A stretch of DNA of 41,300 nt from Bacteroidota bacterium (GCA_013286425.1 JABDFS010000017.1:1-41300), one strand, 5' to 3'; positions 1 to 8,999 are shown, counted from the stretch's first letter. Translations and numbers: made by a program. Notes: generated by a model not told the origin, from the sequence alone.

Positions 1-586
1 AGTGGAAACAAGGAACATTGAAGCAACAAATGCTGCCAAAGCAATGGGTATTCATGCAAGGGAAAATTTATCAATGGCTGATGGATTTTTTCAGAACGAT
101 GAAGCACATGTAAGAAAAGTAATTACAGTTATAAGAAAGTATCAACCCGAAATTGTTTTGTGCAATGCACCTGAAGACCGTCATCCCGATCATGGCAGAA
201 GTTCCGAGCTTGTTTCTGATGCAGCCTTTCTTTCAGGCTTAAGGAAAATTGAAACCGAGTATGAAGGCAAACCGCAGGAACAATGGCGGCCTTCTTATGT
301 TTTTCATTATATACAGGACCGTTATTTAAAGCCTGATTTTTTGTTTGATATATCTGATGCGTATGAACAAAAAATAAAAGCAGTATTATGTTATACAACA
401 CAGTTCAATACAACCGATGCAAGCGAACCGCAGACTTATATTTCCAATCCTGATTTTTTAGATGTAATTAAAGCAAGAGCATTGATGTTTGGCAAACGCA
501 TCGGTGTACGATATGCTGAAGGGTACCTCACCACAAAAATGATTGGTGTAAAAAGTTTTGATGCGTTTATACAGCATGTAACATAA
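1..586 (+). CDS. bshB1: BshB1-type bacillithiol biosynthesis deacetylase, 5'-truncated by the window edge
   Basis: This is the C-terminal part of a PIG-L/LmbE-family zinc deacetylase. In this family BshB1 removes the acetyl group from GlcNAc-malate to give GlcN-malate, the second step of bacillithiol synthesis, in the cytoplasm. The reading frame is open at base 2. The usual N-terminal metal motif (AHPDD) and about 40 residues lie outside the window, so the GTG at base 2 is probably an internal Val codon. Visible family features are the N-to-C sequence of an EA..A motif, ENLSMADG, RHPDHG at visible residues 60-65, and the C-terminal tract with YAEGYLTT. The next gene starts one base after the stop. 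The BshB1 assignment over other PIG-L members rests on the HPDHG and YAEGY context and is fairly secure. Confidence 0.85.
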   Translation, partial: VETRNIEATNAAKAMGIHARENLSMADGFFQNDEAHVRKVITVIRKYQPEIVLCNAPEDRHPDHGRSSELVSDAAFLSGLRKIETEYEGKPQEQWRPSYVFHYIQDRYLKPDFLFDISDAYEQKIKAVLCYTTQFNTTDASEPQTYISNPDFLDVIKARALMFGKRIGVRYAEGYLTTKMIGVKSFDAFIQHVT

Positions 587-587
587 G

Positions 588-1037
588 ATGATTCAAACAA
601 AGAAATTGAAAATATGGATAATTGTAACGCATGCTTTAATTATTGTAGGAATGGGACATGGTGGAGCATGCTTTGGGTTGCTTGAAATAATTGGATTTTC
701 GGGAACTTTAAAGCAACTATTTACCTTTCATTTTATTGAATTATCTAATATTTTTTCTGTCATTACTTTCTTGATGATTCTCGGGCAAGCGATGATTATC
801 GTATCATTATATCAAACGAATAAAATCCGAAAACTTATTCTCTATGTTGTTGGAATTATTTTTTTGTGGCTGAGTTTATTTTGCTTTATGTATTATGCAT
901 CCAATGAAGAAAGCGCTGCGTTTTTACCACTATTTTGTTTGCCCTTTTTTGTCTGTACTATAATTGCTTTTTTCGGAAAATCACTCAAAAGATTTTTTTA
1001 TTGGTTTATTGATAAAGATTTTACTGAAGAAGGATAA
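588..1037 (+). CDS. Small multi-pass membrane protein of unknown function
   Basis: This is a 149-residue, very hydrophobic protein that I cannot assign to a family. Four membrane segments can be read, at roughly residues 8-30, 48-72, 82-104 and 110-128. The C-terminus is basic and aromatic and then acidic (ends DFTEEG). The first segment has Gly/His-rich character (MGHGGACFG). The ATG lies one base after the bshB1 stop, so co-transcription with bshB1 is likely. A 56-bp gap separates it from the peptidase gene that follows. It looks like a real gene because of its tight placement and consistent membrane topology, but no enzymatic motif is visible. Confidence 0.6.
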   Translation: MIQTKKLKIWIIVTHALIIVGMGHGGACFGLLEIIGFSGTLKQLFTFHFIELSNIFSVITFLMILGQAMIIVSLYQTNKIRKLILYVVGIIFLWLSLFCFMYYASNEESAAFLPLFCLPFFVCTIIAFFGKSLKRFFYWFIDKDFTEEG

Positions 1038-1093
1038 ACAGGCAAACCCGAATTTCTTACTTTGCAGTTTTTCCAAACATTTCAACGTTCATC

Positions 1094-3256
1094 ATGAAAA
1101 GATTTTTCTTTTTTGCAACAGCAATTTTATTTTCTGCAGTTGCTCATACCCAACAAAAAGATTCTTTAACAAAAGCCGATTATGACCGCGCTGCAAAAAT
1201 GCTTTCATTCAACATGACGCAGTATGTTGATAATGGTGTTGTAACTGCGCGTTGGACAGACGATAATTCATTCTGGTATCGCAATCTTACAGCGCAGGGC
1301 AGTGAATATATTTCTGTTGATGCATCAAAAGGCACACGCAGTACAATAACAAAACCTGATGCAGCCGCTGCCAATAAGATGAAAGCAAAAAGCAATGAAG
1401 TACTTTCTCCTGACGGAACAAAAGCTGCATTTATAAAAGACTATAATTTATGGGTGAGAGATGTTGCCACTAATAAACTTACACAACTTACAACAGATGG
1501 CATACAGTACTTTGGTTATGCAACGGATAATGCAGGATGGAAACATTCTGATAATGCAATATTGCGCTGGTCGCCCGACTCAAAGAAGATCGCCACCTTT
1601 CAACAGGATGAACGCAATGTGGGCGATATGTACCTGGTTTCAACAACTGTTGGCCATCCAAAACTGCAGCAATGGAAATACCCTTTACCCGGTGATTCAA
1701 CCATCTTCACCATTCAGCGCGTAATTATTAATGTGGATGAACCAAAAGTTATCCGCTTACAAATGCAGCCCGATATGCATCGCGGAACATTGAGCGATGA
1801 TATTGCAAGCAGCGGCACTTTTGATGATGTTGACTGGAGCGCTGATGAAAGTGAACTCGCTTTTGTTTCCACATCACGCGACCATAAGAATGAAAAATTT
1901 CGTATTACCAATACATCAACCGGTGCAGTGCGCGATGTATTTGAAGAAACAGTTCCTACTCAATATGAATCAGGACAAGGCGCCATTAACTGGCGTTATC
2001 TTTCAGACACGCATGAAATCATCTGGTATTCTGAACGCGATAACTGGGGACATTTATATTTATATGATGCCAGCACAGGCAAGGTGAAAAATCAAATCAC
2101 CAAAGGAGATTTTGTTGTTACGGAAATAGAAAAAGTTGATGAAAAGAAACGCGTGATCTATTTTTTGGCTGATGGAAAGGATGCAAAAAATCCATACTTC
2201 ACGCATTTTTGTAAAGTAGGTTTTGATGGAAAAAATCTTGTTGACTTAACGCCTGAAACAGGTAATCACAACATCAGTTTATCACCTGCTGAAAATTATT
2301 TTATTGATAATTATTCGCAACCCGATGTTCCTAATGTTGCTGTGTTACGCAACATGGATGGCAAGATCATTTCAACATTAGAAAAAGCAGATGTATCAAG
2401 ATTAAAAGCAACCGGTTGGAAACCGATAACAACAATTACAGTAAAAGCGCATGATGGCACCACAGACCTGTATGGATTGATGACAACACCCACGCAACTT
2501 GATTCAACAAAAAAATACCCCGTTATTGTTTATATATACCCGGGCCCGCAGGGAGGAAGTGTCGGAAACTGGTCCTTTTCTCCAACACGCAGTGATGATG
2601 CCTCACTGGCTGAATTAGGTTTTATTGTGGTGAAAATTGAAGGCACGAGTAATCCGCTTCGTTCAAAATCTTTTCATGATATGAATTATGGATTCATGGC
2701 TGATAACACTTTACCGGACCAGGTTGGCGGTATCCGCCAGCTGGCAGCACGTTATAATTTTATCGATACAAACCGTGTTGGGATCTGGGGCCATTCAGGC
2801 GGTGGTTTTGCAACAGCTTGTGCAATGTTTAAGTATCCGGATTTCTTTAAGGTTGGAATATCAGAATCGGGCAATCATGATAACCGGGAATATGAAGACG
2901 ATTGGGGCGAAAGATATAATGGACTGCTTACAAAGGATGCAAATGGTGTTGACAATTATAATACGCAGGCGAACCAAATTTATGCGGGCAATTTAAAAGG
3001 CAAATTATTGTTGGCGCATGGTTTAATGGATGATAATGTTCCGCCGTATAATACGTTACTTGTTATACAAGCTTTGGAAAAAGCAAACAAAGATTATGAC
3101 CTGATCGTGTTCCCGGAAAGTCATCATGGTTATGGTCAATATTCTTTGTATATGATGCGCAGGCGCTGGGATTATTTCGTAAAGAATTTGTTGGGCGCAA
3201 CGTCTCCAAAAGAATATGAAATAAAGTTTGCACCAGACCCGCGTAATGGTCAATAA
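1094..3256 (+). CDS. S9-family dipeptidyl peptidase (DPP IV-like), secreted
   Basis: This is a 720-residue serine peptidase of clan SC, family S9, which removes N-terminal dipeptides from peptides, often after Pro or Ala. Residues 1-19 form a signal peptide ending near HTQQ, so the enzyme is predicted to be periplasmic or envelope-located. Residues of about 45-430 match the beta-propeller domain (DPPIV_N), with repeated SPD phrases and a WYSERDNWGHLY motif. The C-terminal alpha/beta-hydrolase carries the full triad: Ser568 in GHSGGG, Asp646 in HGLMDDNVP and His678 in ESHHGYG. Length is normal for bacterial DPP IV homologues. The start was placed at the ATG that immediately precedes the signal peptide. 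Exact substrate preference cannot be read from sequence; a prolyl tripeptidyl peptidase is the main alternative. Confidence 0.9.
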   Translation: MKRFFFFATAILFSAVAHTQQKDSLTKADYDRAAKMLSFNMTQYVDNGVVTARWTDDNSFWYRNLTAQGSEYISVDASKGTRSTITKPDAAAANKMKAKSNEVLSPDGTKAAFIKDYNLWVRDVATNKLTQLTTDGIQYFGYATDNAGWKHSDNAILRWSPDSKKIATFQQDERNVGDMYLVSTTVGHPKLQQWKYPLPGDSTIFTIQRVIINVDEPKVIRLQMQPDMHRGTLSDDIASSGTFDDVDWSADESELAFVSTSRDHKNEKFRITNTSTGAVRDVFEETVPTQYESGQGAINWRYLSDTHEIIWYSERDNWGHLYLYDASTGKVKNQITKGDFVVTEIEKVDEKKRVIYFLADGKDAKNPYFTHFCKVGFDGKNLVDLTPETGNHNISLSPAENYFIDNYSQPDVPNVAVLRNMDGKIISTLEKADVSRLKATGWKPITTITVKAHDGTTDLYGLMTTPTQLDSTKKYPVIVYIYPGPQGGSVGNWSFSPTRSDDASLAELGFIVVKIEGTSNPLRSKSFHDMNYGFMADNTLPDQVGGIRQLAARYNFIDTNRVGIWGHSGGGFATACAMFKYPDFFKVGISESGNHDNREYEDDWGERYNGLLTKDANGVDNYNTQANQIYAGNLKGKLLLAHGLMDDNVPPYNTLLVIQALEKANKDYDLIVFPESHHGYGQYSLYMMRRRWDYFVKNLLGATSPKEYEIKFAPDPRNGQ

Positions 3257-3318
3257 AGTTTGGAAGGTTTTGCATGATATCGAATAAAAATTATAACAAT
3301 CTTCAATTCAATTGCTGA

Positions 3319-4404
3319 ATGAAAAAAATATTGCTGCTGATCTTTGTATTAAATACACTTATTGTGACTGCACAAAAGTCAAATAAAAATTTTTCCGTGA
3401 TTGCTTATTATGCCGGCGATTCCGCGCACATTGATGCATACCCGGTTGAAAAATTAACGCATATCAATTTTAGTTTTTGTCATTTACAAGGTGACGAATT
3501 GCATGTTGACAACGCAAGAGATAGTGCAACGATTAAACATCTTGTTGAATTGAAGCAAAGAAATCCATCTTTAAAAATTATTCTTTCAATGGGAGGATGG
3601 GGTGGATGTGAAACCTGCTCACAGGTTTTTTCTACAGATAGCGGAAGAACTGCATTTGCAAAATCAGTAAAAGAAGTAAGTGAATATTTTAAAACAGATG
3701 GAATTGATATTGATTGGGAATATCCTGCAATTGAAGGTTATCCAAATCATCAATACCTGACTGCAGATAAAGAAAATTTTACTGCGTTGATGAAGACATT
3801 AAGAAAAAAATTGGGCAAGAAATATGAGATAAGTTTTGCTGCAGGCGGATTCAAAAAGTTTCTTGATGAATCTGTTGAATGGAATGAGATCGCAAAGTAT
3901 GTTGACAAAGTAAATTTGATGAGTTATGACCTGGTAAGTGGCTTCAGTGGTACAACAGGCCATCATACACCATTGTATTCAACGCCGGAGCAAATTGAAT
4001 CGGCAGACAATGCAATAAAGTATTTTGATTCTATTCATTTTCCTTTAAACAAAGTTGTTATCGGCGCCGCTATGTATGGAAGAATTTTCAACGTATCTAC
4101 TGATGCACAGAATGGATTATACCAGCAGGGAAGTTTTGATCATGGTATGTCGTGGAAGAATTTTAACGTTGATTCAATGCAGCAACAAGGCTATGTTTAT
4201 TATTGGGATGATACAGCCAAAGCGCCTTACATGTACAACAAAACACAACTGAAAATTTTTACTTATGATAATGAACGTTCAATGGCTGCAAAAACAAAAT
4301 ATGCAATGGATAAAGGCCTGAACGGAATTATGTTTTGGCAGCTTTTGGATGATAAACCTGAAGATGGTTTGTTAAACTCTATAGACAGCACACTGCATCA
4401 TTAA
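3319..4404 (+). CDS. Glycoside hydrolase family 18 (chitinase-like), secreted
   Basis: This is a 361-residue GH18 TIM-barrel enzyme. Such enzymes hydrolyse chitin or related beta-1,4-GlcNAc polymers by substrate-assisted catalysis. It has a signal peptide (residues 1-18, ending VTAQ). The diagnostic DxxDxDxE motif is intact (Asp127, Asp130, Asp132 and proton donor Glu134, in DGIDIDWEYP), and the SMGGW strand lies upstream at about residues 90-94. The barrel ends with the conserved GIMFWQL strand. No carbohydrate-binding module or sorting domain is present, so the protein is probably periplasmic or freely secreted. It follows the peptidase gene with a 62-bp gap and precedes dps by 18 bp. Endo-beta-N-acetylglucosaminidase activity is an alternative. 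Confidence 0.88.
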   Translation: MKKILLLIFVLNTLIVTAQKSNKNFSVIAYYAGDSAHIDAYPVEKLTHINFSFCHLQGDELHVDNARDSATIKHLVELKQRNPSLKIILSMGGWGGCETCSQVFSTDSGRTAFAKSVKEVSEYFKTDGIDIDWEYPAIEGYPNHQYLTADKENFTALMKTLRKKLGKKYEISFAAGGFKKFLDESVEWNEIAKYVDKVNLMSYDLVSGFSGTTGHHTPLYSTPEQIESADNAIKYFDSIHFPLNKVVIGAAMYGRIFNVSTDAQNGLYQQGSFDHGMSWKNFNVDSMQQQGYVYYWDDTAKAPYMYNKTQLKIFTYDNERSMAAKTKYAMDKGLNGIMFWQLLDDKPEDGLLNSIDSTLHH

Positions 4405-4422
4405 AACTTAAAATACATCTAT

Positions 4423-4896
4423 ATGAAACCTTCAATTGGAATCACACCGGATCATCTTAGTTCAGTTTCGCAGGCGCTTAATTCAGTGCTTGCCGATGAA
4501 TTTGTTTTGTATGCAAAAACAAGAGGCGCGCATTGGAATGTAGAGGGAATTGATTTTTACAACAAACATCTTTTCTTCGAGAAACAATATGAAGAATTAG
4601 ATGAAATAATGGATGCGGTTGCAGAACGCATTCGTGTGTTGGGTCATTATGCTTCTGCAAAACTTTCAGAATATATTGAGCTTACACATTTAACACAGGA
4701 TTCAAGGCAGCCTAATAATTCTGAAGGTTTTATCAGAACATTGCTGGAAGATCATGAAGCAGTGATCATTCACCTGCGTGAAAAAATCAATTACTTTAAT
4801 GATGAATTAAATGATGCCGGCACTGCTGATTTTATTACCGGCTTAATGGAGAAGCATGAAACCATGGCGTGGATGCTTCGCTCACACCTGAAATAA
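4423..4896 (+). CDS. dps: Dps/ferritin-like DNA-protection protein
   Basis: This 157-residue protein belongs to the Dps family, dodecameric mini-ferritins that oxidise Fe(II) with peroxide and store iron, protecting DNA under oxidative stress. Inter-subunit ferroxidase ligands are visible: His37 (in GAHWNV), His49, Glu53, Asp64 and Glu68 (in the DAVAERI stretch). Length is typical. There is no long basic N-terminal tail, so direct DNA binding is uncertain. It starts 18 bp after the chitinase gene and is followed by a strong hairpin terminator, so it probably ends the transcription unit. No regulator site was recognised upstream. Confidence 0.9.
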   Translation: MKPSIGITPDHLSSVSQALNSVLADEFVLYAKTRGAHWNVEGIDFYNKHLFFEKQYEELDEIMDAVAERIRVLGHYASAKLSEYIELTHLTQDSRQPNNSEGFIRTLLEDHEAVIIHLREKINYFNDELNDAGTADFITGLMEKHETMAWMLRSHLK

Positions 4897-4940
4897 AATG
4901 CATTTTTATTTTGATGAAAGTCTTTACATGTTTGTAAAAT

Positions 4941-4978
4941 AAAAAGAGACTGTCTTGTTTTGAGACAGCCTCTTTTTT
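4941..4978 (+). terminator. Rho-independent terminator after dps
   Basis: The arms AAAAAGAG-A-CTGTCT and AGACAG-C-CTCTTTTT pair with one mismatch around a short TGTTTTG loop and run into a T-tract. It lies about 45 bp after the dps stop. The A-run on the left arm could also make it work on the opposite strand. Confidence 0.85.
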
Positions 4979-5051
4979 ATTTTTGATTTCTTCACTATCT
5001 ATGTTCGAAACATGAATCCAACTCCCGGAATTTAATCTCTACATTCGTTTT

Positions 5052-5765
5052 ATGAAATCACAACTTTTTAGAAAAGCAGAAAGAGGAATAAAAGACATAG
5101 GTTGGTTGAAAAGCAACTTTTATTTCAGCTTTAGCGATTATTATAATCCCGTAAAAAGTGCGTTTGGAACATTGATAACTTTTAATGATGATTTTGTTGA
5201 GCCAGGCAAAGGTTTTGGTATTCATCCGCACATAAACATGGAAATTATTTCTGTATTGCTGCAGGGAAAGATGAATCACATTGATACATTGGGTTATAAG
5301 ACTGTAATTGAAGAAGGTGGTGTGCAAATTATGAGTGCCGGCAGCGGACTTAAACATGAAGAATATAATATAGGAGAAGAGGATGTAAACTTTTTGCAAA
5401 TATGGATTCAACCAAAGTTGCAGGACATAAGCCCACGATACCAGCAGCGTAGTTTTCCAAAAGAGAAAAGAATAAACCAGCTAAAGACAATTGTATCCAA
5501 CGAAGAAGGTTTAGAGCATTGCTGGATCAATCAAAATGCAAAACTATCACTTGGTTATTTCGATACAGCGCAGGAAGTAGATTATACATTCTGTTCAGTA
5601 AATAAATGCCTGTTTATTTTTCTCATGGAAGGAAAAATAAGAGTGGATGGAACTGATCTGGATCCAAGAGATGCCATTGGCGTTTGGGAGACTGAAAACG
5701 TGCCTATACATTGCGAAGCCGGTTGTCATTTTCTTGTCATTGAAACACCCATCAATCAAAAATAA
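5052..5765 (+). CDS. Pirin family protein (bicupin)
   Basis: This 237-residue protein is a pirin, of the YhaK/YhhW-like bicupin fold. The N-terminal cupin carries the metal-site motifs GIHPHINME (residues about 57-65) and GSGLKHEE (about 97-104), which supply the two His, further His and Glu ligands known for this family. The C-terminal cupin is the less conserved half. Some pirins are quercetin 2,3-dioxygenases and others are regulators, so the substrate cannot be assigned. It stands alone, between the dps terminator and a tRNA gene on the other strand. The ATG used is the first one and gives a full-length family N-terminus. Confidence 0.88.
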   Translation: MKSQLFRKAERGIKDIGWLKSNFYFSFSDYYNPVKSAFGTLITFNDDFVEPGKGFGIHPHINMEIISVLLQGKMNHIDTLGYKTVIEEGGVQIMSAGSGLKHEEYNIGEEDVNFLQIWIQPKLQDISPRYQQRSFPKEKRINQLKTIVSNEEGLEHCWINQNAKLSLGYFDTAQEVDYTFCSVNKCLFIFLMEGKIRVDGTDLDPRDAIGVWETENVPIHCEAGCHFLVIETPINQK

Positions 5766-5866
5766 AAACGGGGGTAGCATCAGGGATTTTATAAAATTTT
5801 TGTTTCGGTAAAATGATGTGGAAGATAAGAGGTGTGTAATAAAGCTGATAAAATCTAATTAAAAAG

Positions 5867-5948
5867 TGCCCGGGACTGGATTCGAACCAGCACGCCTCGC
5901 GGCGCCGCCACCTGAAGACGGTGCGTCTACCAATTTCGCCACCCGGGC
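5867..5948 (-). tRNA. tRNA-Leu (anticodon CAG)
   Basis: On the minus strand the gene has a 7-bp acceptor stem GCCCGGG/CCCGGGC with discriminator A, a D-arm with TTGGTAGAC, an anticodon stem CCGTC/GGCGG around TTCAGGT (anticodon CAG), a long class II variable arm (GGCGCCGCGAGGCGT region) and the T-loop GGTTCGAATCC. The variable arm and anticodon identify leucine. CCA is not encoded, and the 3' flank is a T-run that may end transcription. Confidence 0.96.
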
Positions 5949-5981
5949 TATTAAAAGAGCGGAGCGCAAATATAATGGCAA

Positions 5982-6959
5982 TTATATAACCATCAAACTG
6001 CAACCGCGAATATCGCTGCCATCAAGCCTGCCGGCAACTGTAAAACTTCCATCACTAAAAACTTCACCTACATCTTCAGTTGCTATAAATGCGCAACTAT
6101 TTACGTTGGCAAGATCTATAATATTTAGTGCGCCTTTGCCCGTTGCTTTTACCAATAAAGGATCATCTTCATCGCGTATAAAAACTTTCATCCACGGCGG
6201 GCAATAAAACCTTCCATCCTGTTTTGAATATGCCTGCGATAATAATTCACTCATTCCATATTCTGAATGAATATGCTGCACATGCAATTGCTTTTTTAAA
6301 ATATCATGCACTTCATTTCTTGTCAATTCTTTCCGCCTGCCTTTCATGCCGCCCGTTTCCATAACTGTTGTTGATGAAAGCTGCATCGGAAATTGTTCAG
6401 CAAAATCAAGTAATGCATAAGTAACACCAATGAGTAAAGTTTTTTGATGGGTGTTTTCAAGCTGTTGTAAAACATCTGAAAGCTTTTCATATTCATCCAA
6501 ATAAAACCCGCTTTGCGGATGATTGCTTTGTTTGATCAATTCATCCACCATTTTTACAAGTGATGAATGTTGTTGCTGTAAATACGATGGCAGCAAACCA
6601 ATGATGCACCATTCTTTCACATCACCATAAAAAATATTGAATCCTTTTGTAAAGCTTTGAATATATACACTCATATCTTTTATGTAATGCCTGCTTTTGT
6701 TGGATTGTGTGGTGCCGCTGCTTTCAAAAAAAAGCTCATAATTATCGTCGCCTGAAATAACAGTTCGTGTTTTAAAGAGCGGGATAGGCAGGAAAGGAAT
6801 GGCTTCGGCACGTTCAATATTATTTATATTAATATGCAAACAATCACACCAGGTTTTATACGTTTTATTGTTATTGTATTGATACCGGAATAATTCTTTT
6901 GCAATGGAATTAAAATTTGTTTCCGGAAGAAAAATTTTGTTAACAAATGGAAAGCTCAC
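5982..6959 (-). CDS. LuxE-like acyl-activating enzyme (acyl-protein synthetase/acyltransferase)
   Basis: This 325-residue protein belongs to the LuxE branch of adenylate-forming enzymes, which activate a fatty or other acid with ATP. Visible motifs are IPFLPIPLFKT (about 54-64), the P-loop-like SSGTTQSNKS (80-89), ETGGMKGRRKE in the middle, SEYGMSELLSQ (adenylate-binding A5-like) and the C-terminal hinge GRLDGSDIRGCS. The last of these is also typical of phenylacetate-CoA ligases. No LuxC-like reductase or carrier protein is nearby, so the acid and the acceptor are unknown. Its start lies about 50 bp from the oppositely oriented lipoprotein gene, giving a divergent promoter region. In related bacteria such proteins are annotated only as acyl transferases. 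Confidence 0.8.
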   Translation of the reverse strand: MSFPFVNKIFLPETNFNSIAKELFRYQYNNNKTYKTWCDCLHININNIERAEAIPFLPIPLFKTRTVISGDDNYELFFESSGTTQSNKSRHYIKDMSVYIQSFTKGFNIFYGDVKEWCIIGLLPSYLQQQHSSLVKMVDELIKQSNHPQSGFYLDEYEKLSDVLQQLENTHQKTLLIGVTYALLDFAEQFPMQLSSTTVMETGGMKGRRKELTRNEVHDILKKQLHVQHIHSEYGMSELLSQAYSKQDGRFYCPPWMKVFIRDEDDPLLVKATGKGALNIIDLANVNSCAFIATEDVGEVFSDGSFTVAGRLDGSDIRGCSLMVI

Positions 6960-7008
6960 AATGAAGAGTCGTTTGCTTTTGTTTAAATTTGAAATTAATT
7001 ACAAAGAA

Positions 7009-7455
7009 ATGAAGTATAAGTTATTTGTGGTTTTTTTAATAGTGCTTGGATTTGTCACCTGTACTAAAGATTCTTATAATACTAAGCCTACTTTAAAATT
7101 TATAAGCGTTAACGGGCCTGTTTTTGCTCAGCCATCTGTGGTTACATTTAACCTGCAATGCACCGATAAAGAAGGTGATGTTGTAGATACCATATGGGTG
7201 CAAAGAATTTCAAAAGTGCCTAATTGTGTTGTGCTTTCAAGAATTGACAGCTTTCCTATTCCAAACTTTGATCCGCCAAAAAATGTGAAAGCGGATTTTG
7301 TTTTTACTTATAATTACGGTTCTATTTATCCGCCTAATCTTGGCGCATGCTCACTAAATGATGATACCAGTTATTTCCGTTTCTGGATGCATGACCAGGC
7401 GAATCATATAAGTGATACAGTTCAATCACCGGATCTTGTTTTTCTTAAACAATAG
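7009..7455 (+). CDS. Small lipoprotein of unknown function
   Basis: This 148-residue protein begins with a lipoprotein signal (KYKLFVVFLIVLGFVTC), which gives Cys17 as the probable lipidated residue. The remainder is a beta-rich domain with FISVNGPVF, TDKEGDVVDTIW and a DTSYFRFW stretch, resembling immunoglobulin-like or cadherin-like sandwich proteins that are common in Bacteroidota. I chose the ATG at 7009 because it places the lipobox at the N-terminus; an upstream in-frame ATG at 6961 would add residues ahead of the signal and overlap the divergent promoter region. Its stop directly abuts the stop of the methyltransferase gene on the other strand. Confidence 0.75.
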   Translation: MKYKLFVVFLIVLGFVTCTKDSYNTKPTLKFISVNGPVFAQPSVVTFNLQCTDKEGDVVDTIWVQRISKVPNCVVLSRIDSFPIPNFDPPKNVKADFVFTYNYGSIYPPNLGACSLNDDTSYFRFWMHDQANHISDTVQSPDLVFLKQ

Positions 7456-8085
7456 CTATTTTATTTTCCTGTGAGCTTTGGCTTGTATAAAACGACTGTA
7501 GTAAAATTGCTCTGTTATTAATTGATAACTATTGGCAAAGTATGGGCGCATGTCAATTAGTTCCTGCGTTTCAATTCCGGCTGTTATTCTAAAAAAAACA
7601 TACATGGATTTTAAAAGAAATTGCTGCCATATTTTTTTGTTGGATTGATCATTTACAAAATCTGCATACAACCAAATACCTTCCTTTTTTAAAAGGTTAT
7701 CAAGCATTGTAAAAACGGATTTTATTTTATCTTCTTTAAAATTATCAAACAAAAATGCAGTGATGACGACATCAAACTTTTCATCAGTATTATATTCTTC
7801 AATTCCTTTTTGAATAAATGTTGTGTGTAAACCTGTATGATTCTTTTTCTTCGCGAGCTCTACCATAGCAGAAGATTTTTCTACATATACTATGGAGAGA
7901 TTTTGTCTTTGCAGTTTTGCTATCTCTTTTAAAATCCATCCTGTACCACCACCAACAATAAGTATAGCATCATTGTTTTTTATCAATTGAATTAAAAACA
8001 CCTGCGCTTTTACGATAGACTTTTGATACACAATGCGACTAAGCGCATCGTAAAATTTTGCAATGTTGTTATAATCGTTAGGCAT
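7456..8085 (-). CDS. Class I SAM-dependent methyltransferase
   Basis: This is a 209-residue Rossmann-fold methyltransferase. Motif I is ILIVGGGTGWILKEI (about residues 41-55), followed by the acidic strand end YVEKS (motif II, ribose-binding Glu) and FDVVITAFLFDNF (motif IV). The N-terminal YNNIAKFYDALSR resembles UbiE-like enzymes. The substrate is not evident. It starts 2 bp after the UbiA-like gene, so the two are almost certainly co-transcribed, which suggests that the methyl acceptor is a prenylated or other lipid-soluble compound. That link is inference. A hydrophobic segment near residues 150-170 (SMYVFFRITAG) fits membrane association. Confidence 0.82.
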   Translation of the reverse strand: MPNDYNNIAKFYDALSRIVYQKSIVKAQVFLIQLIKNNDAILIVGGGTGWILKEIAKLQRQNLSIVYVEKSSAMVELAKKKNHTGLHTTFIQKGIEEYNTDEKFDVVITAFLFDNFKEDKIKSVFTMLDNLLKKEGIWLYADFVNDQSNKKIWQQFLLKSMYVFFRITAGIETQELIDMRPYFANSYQLITEQFYYSRFIQAKAHRKIK

Positions 8086-8087
8086 AA

Positions 8088-8999
8088 TTAACTTTTAATG
8101 AACTGCATTCCTATAATACCACATAAAGCTTTTAGGAAAATCAAGCCATCAATTACAACAAGGTAATATAAAATCTTGTGCGGCTTTTGCATACTCCATG
8201 CAATCATGATCAATAAAATAAATGGAATAAGATTAAAGCCGATTGTAATAAAACCATAATGGCGGCTTGTTGTAAATGCAATGAGTGAAATCAAACCAAT
8301 TATAATAAGCGGCAATAAAATATAAAAGATGGTCCTTTTTAATCCAAAACGAACTACAAATGTTTTTAACTGCTGGTTTGAATCATCAGCATAATCTTTT
8401 ATATCGAATATGATTGCGTTAACGGTACAATACATCCAGTTCTTTACAAAAAGCCAGATCAATAAAATTGTTTCTGCGGCATGAATACCGTTCTCAACCT
8501 GGACAATTATATAAGAAATAATATTAACGCAGCACGCCCAAACAAATCCAATAATAAATGCTTTCAACCAGCCTGTATCGCGAAGATTGAGTTTGTAAAC
8601 TGCACCGGGCAATAAGCCATAGTAAAGAATTCCTGCCAATAAAATTATTGTTATTGCCAGCCAATAAATAATTGGAAGATCTTTTATAGCCGTAAAATGT
8701 AATTGCAAAAAACAGATGCCGCCAATCGCTGCTATGATAAATAGAATGCGCTGGCTCCATAAAATAAATGCATGATGCTTATTGTACCATTCTCTTCGCG
8801 GGTTCGTTGGTCCGCCGGTATTCAACGGGCCTAAATATGCATATGTATAATAAAAAACAGTTGCGCAAAAAAGTATGGCGTAATATAAAAATGAATTCAA
8901 GGGCAACCGCAATTGCACACATGATTCAACGGATAAGGCAATCGCAATAAATCCTATAAAATAGTTGCCGAAAAAAAATGATTTTATAAACTTCAGCAT
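8088..8999 (-). CDS. UbiA-like integral membrane protein, first Asp motif missing
   Basis: This is a 303-residue protein with about nine membrane helices. The clear family signature is DIKDYADDSNQQLKTF followed by VVRFGLKRT, which matches the second Asp-rich motif and following loop of UbiA prenyltransferases. The first motif (NDxxDxxxD), which binds the prenyl diphosphate with Mg, is not seen: the loop after the second helix reads GPLNTGGPTNPRREW with no Asp. It may be a catalytically altered UbiA relative. The ATG at 8999 was preferred because an extended start at 9122 would add 41 residues with no family character and touch the divergent M42 gene. It is co-transcribed with the methyltransferase. 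Confidence 0.7.
   Translation of the reverse strand: MLKFIKSFFFGNYFIGFIAIALSVESCVQLRLPLNSFLYYAILFCATVFYYTYAYLGPLNTGGPTNPRREWYNKHHAFILWSQRILFIIAAIGGICFLQLHFTAIKDLPIIYWLAITIILLAGILYYGLLPGAVYKLNLRDTGWLKAFIIGFVWACCVNIISYIIVQVENGIHAAETILLIWLFVKNWMYCTVNAIIFDIKDYADDSNQQLKTFVVRFGLKRTIFYILLPLIIIGLISLIAFTTSRHYGFITIGFNLIPFILLIMIAWSMQKPHKILYYLVVIDGLIFLKALCGIIGMQFIKS

Noticed and set aside
5866-6207. 113-codon open frame on the + strand
   Set aside because: It runs antisense through the tRNA-Leu gene and into the LuxE-like gene, both of which are well supported.
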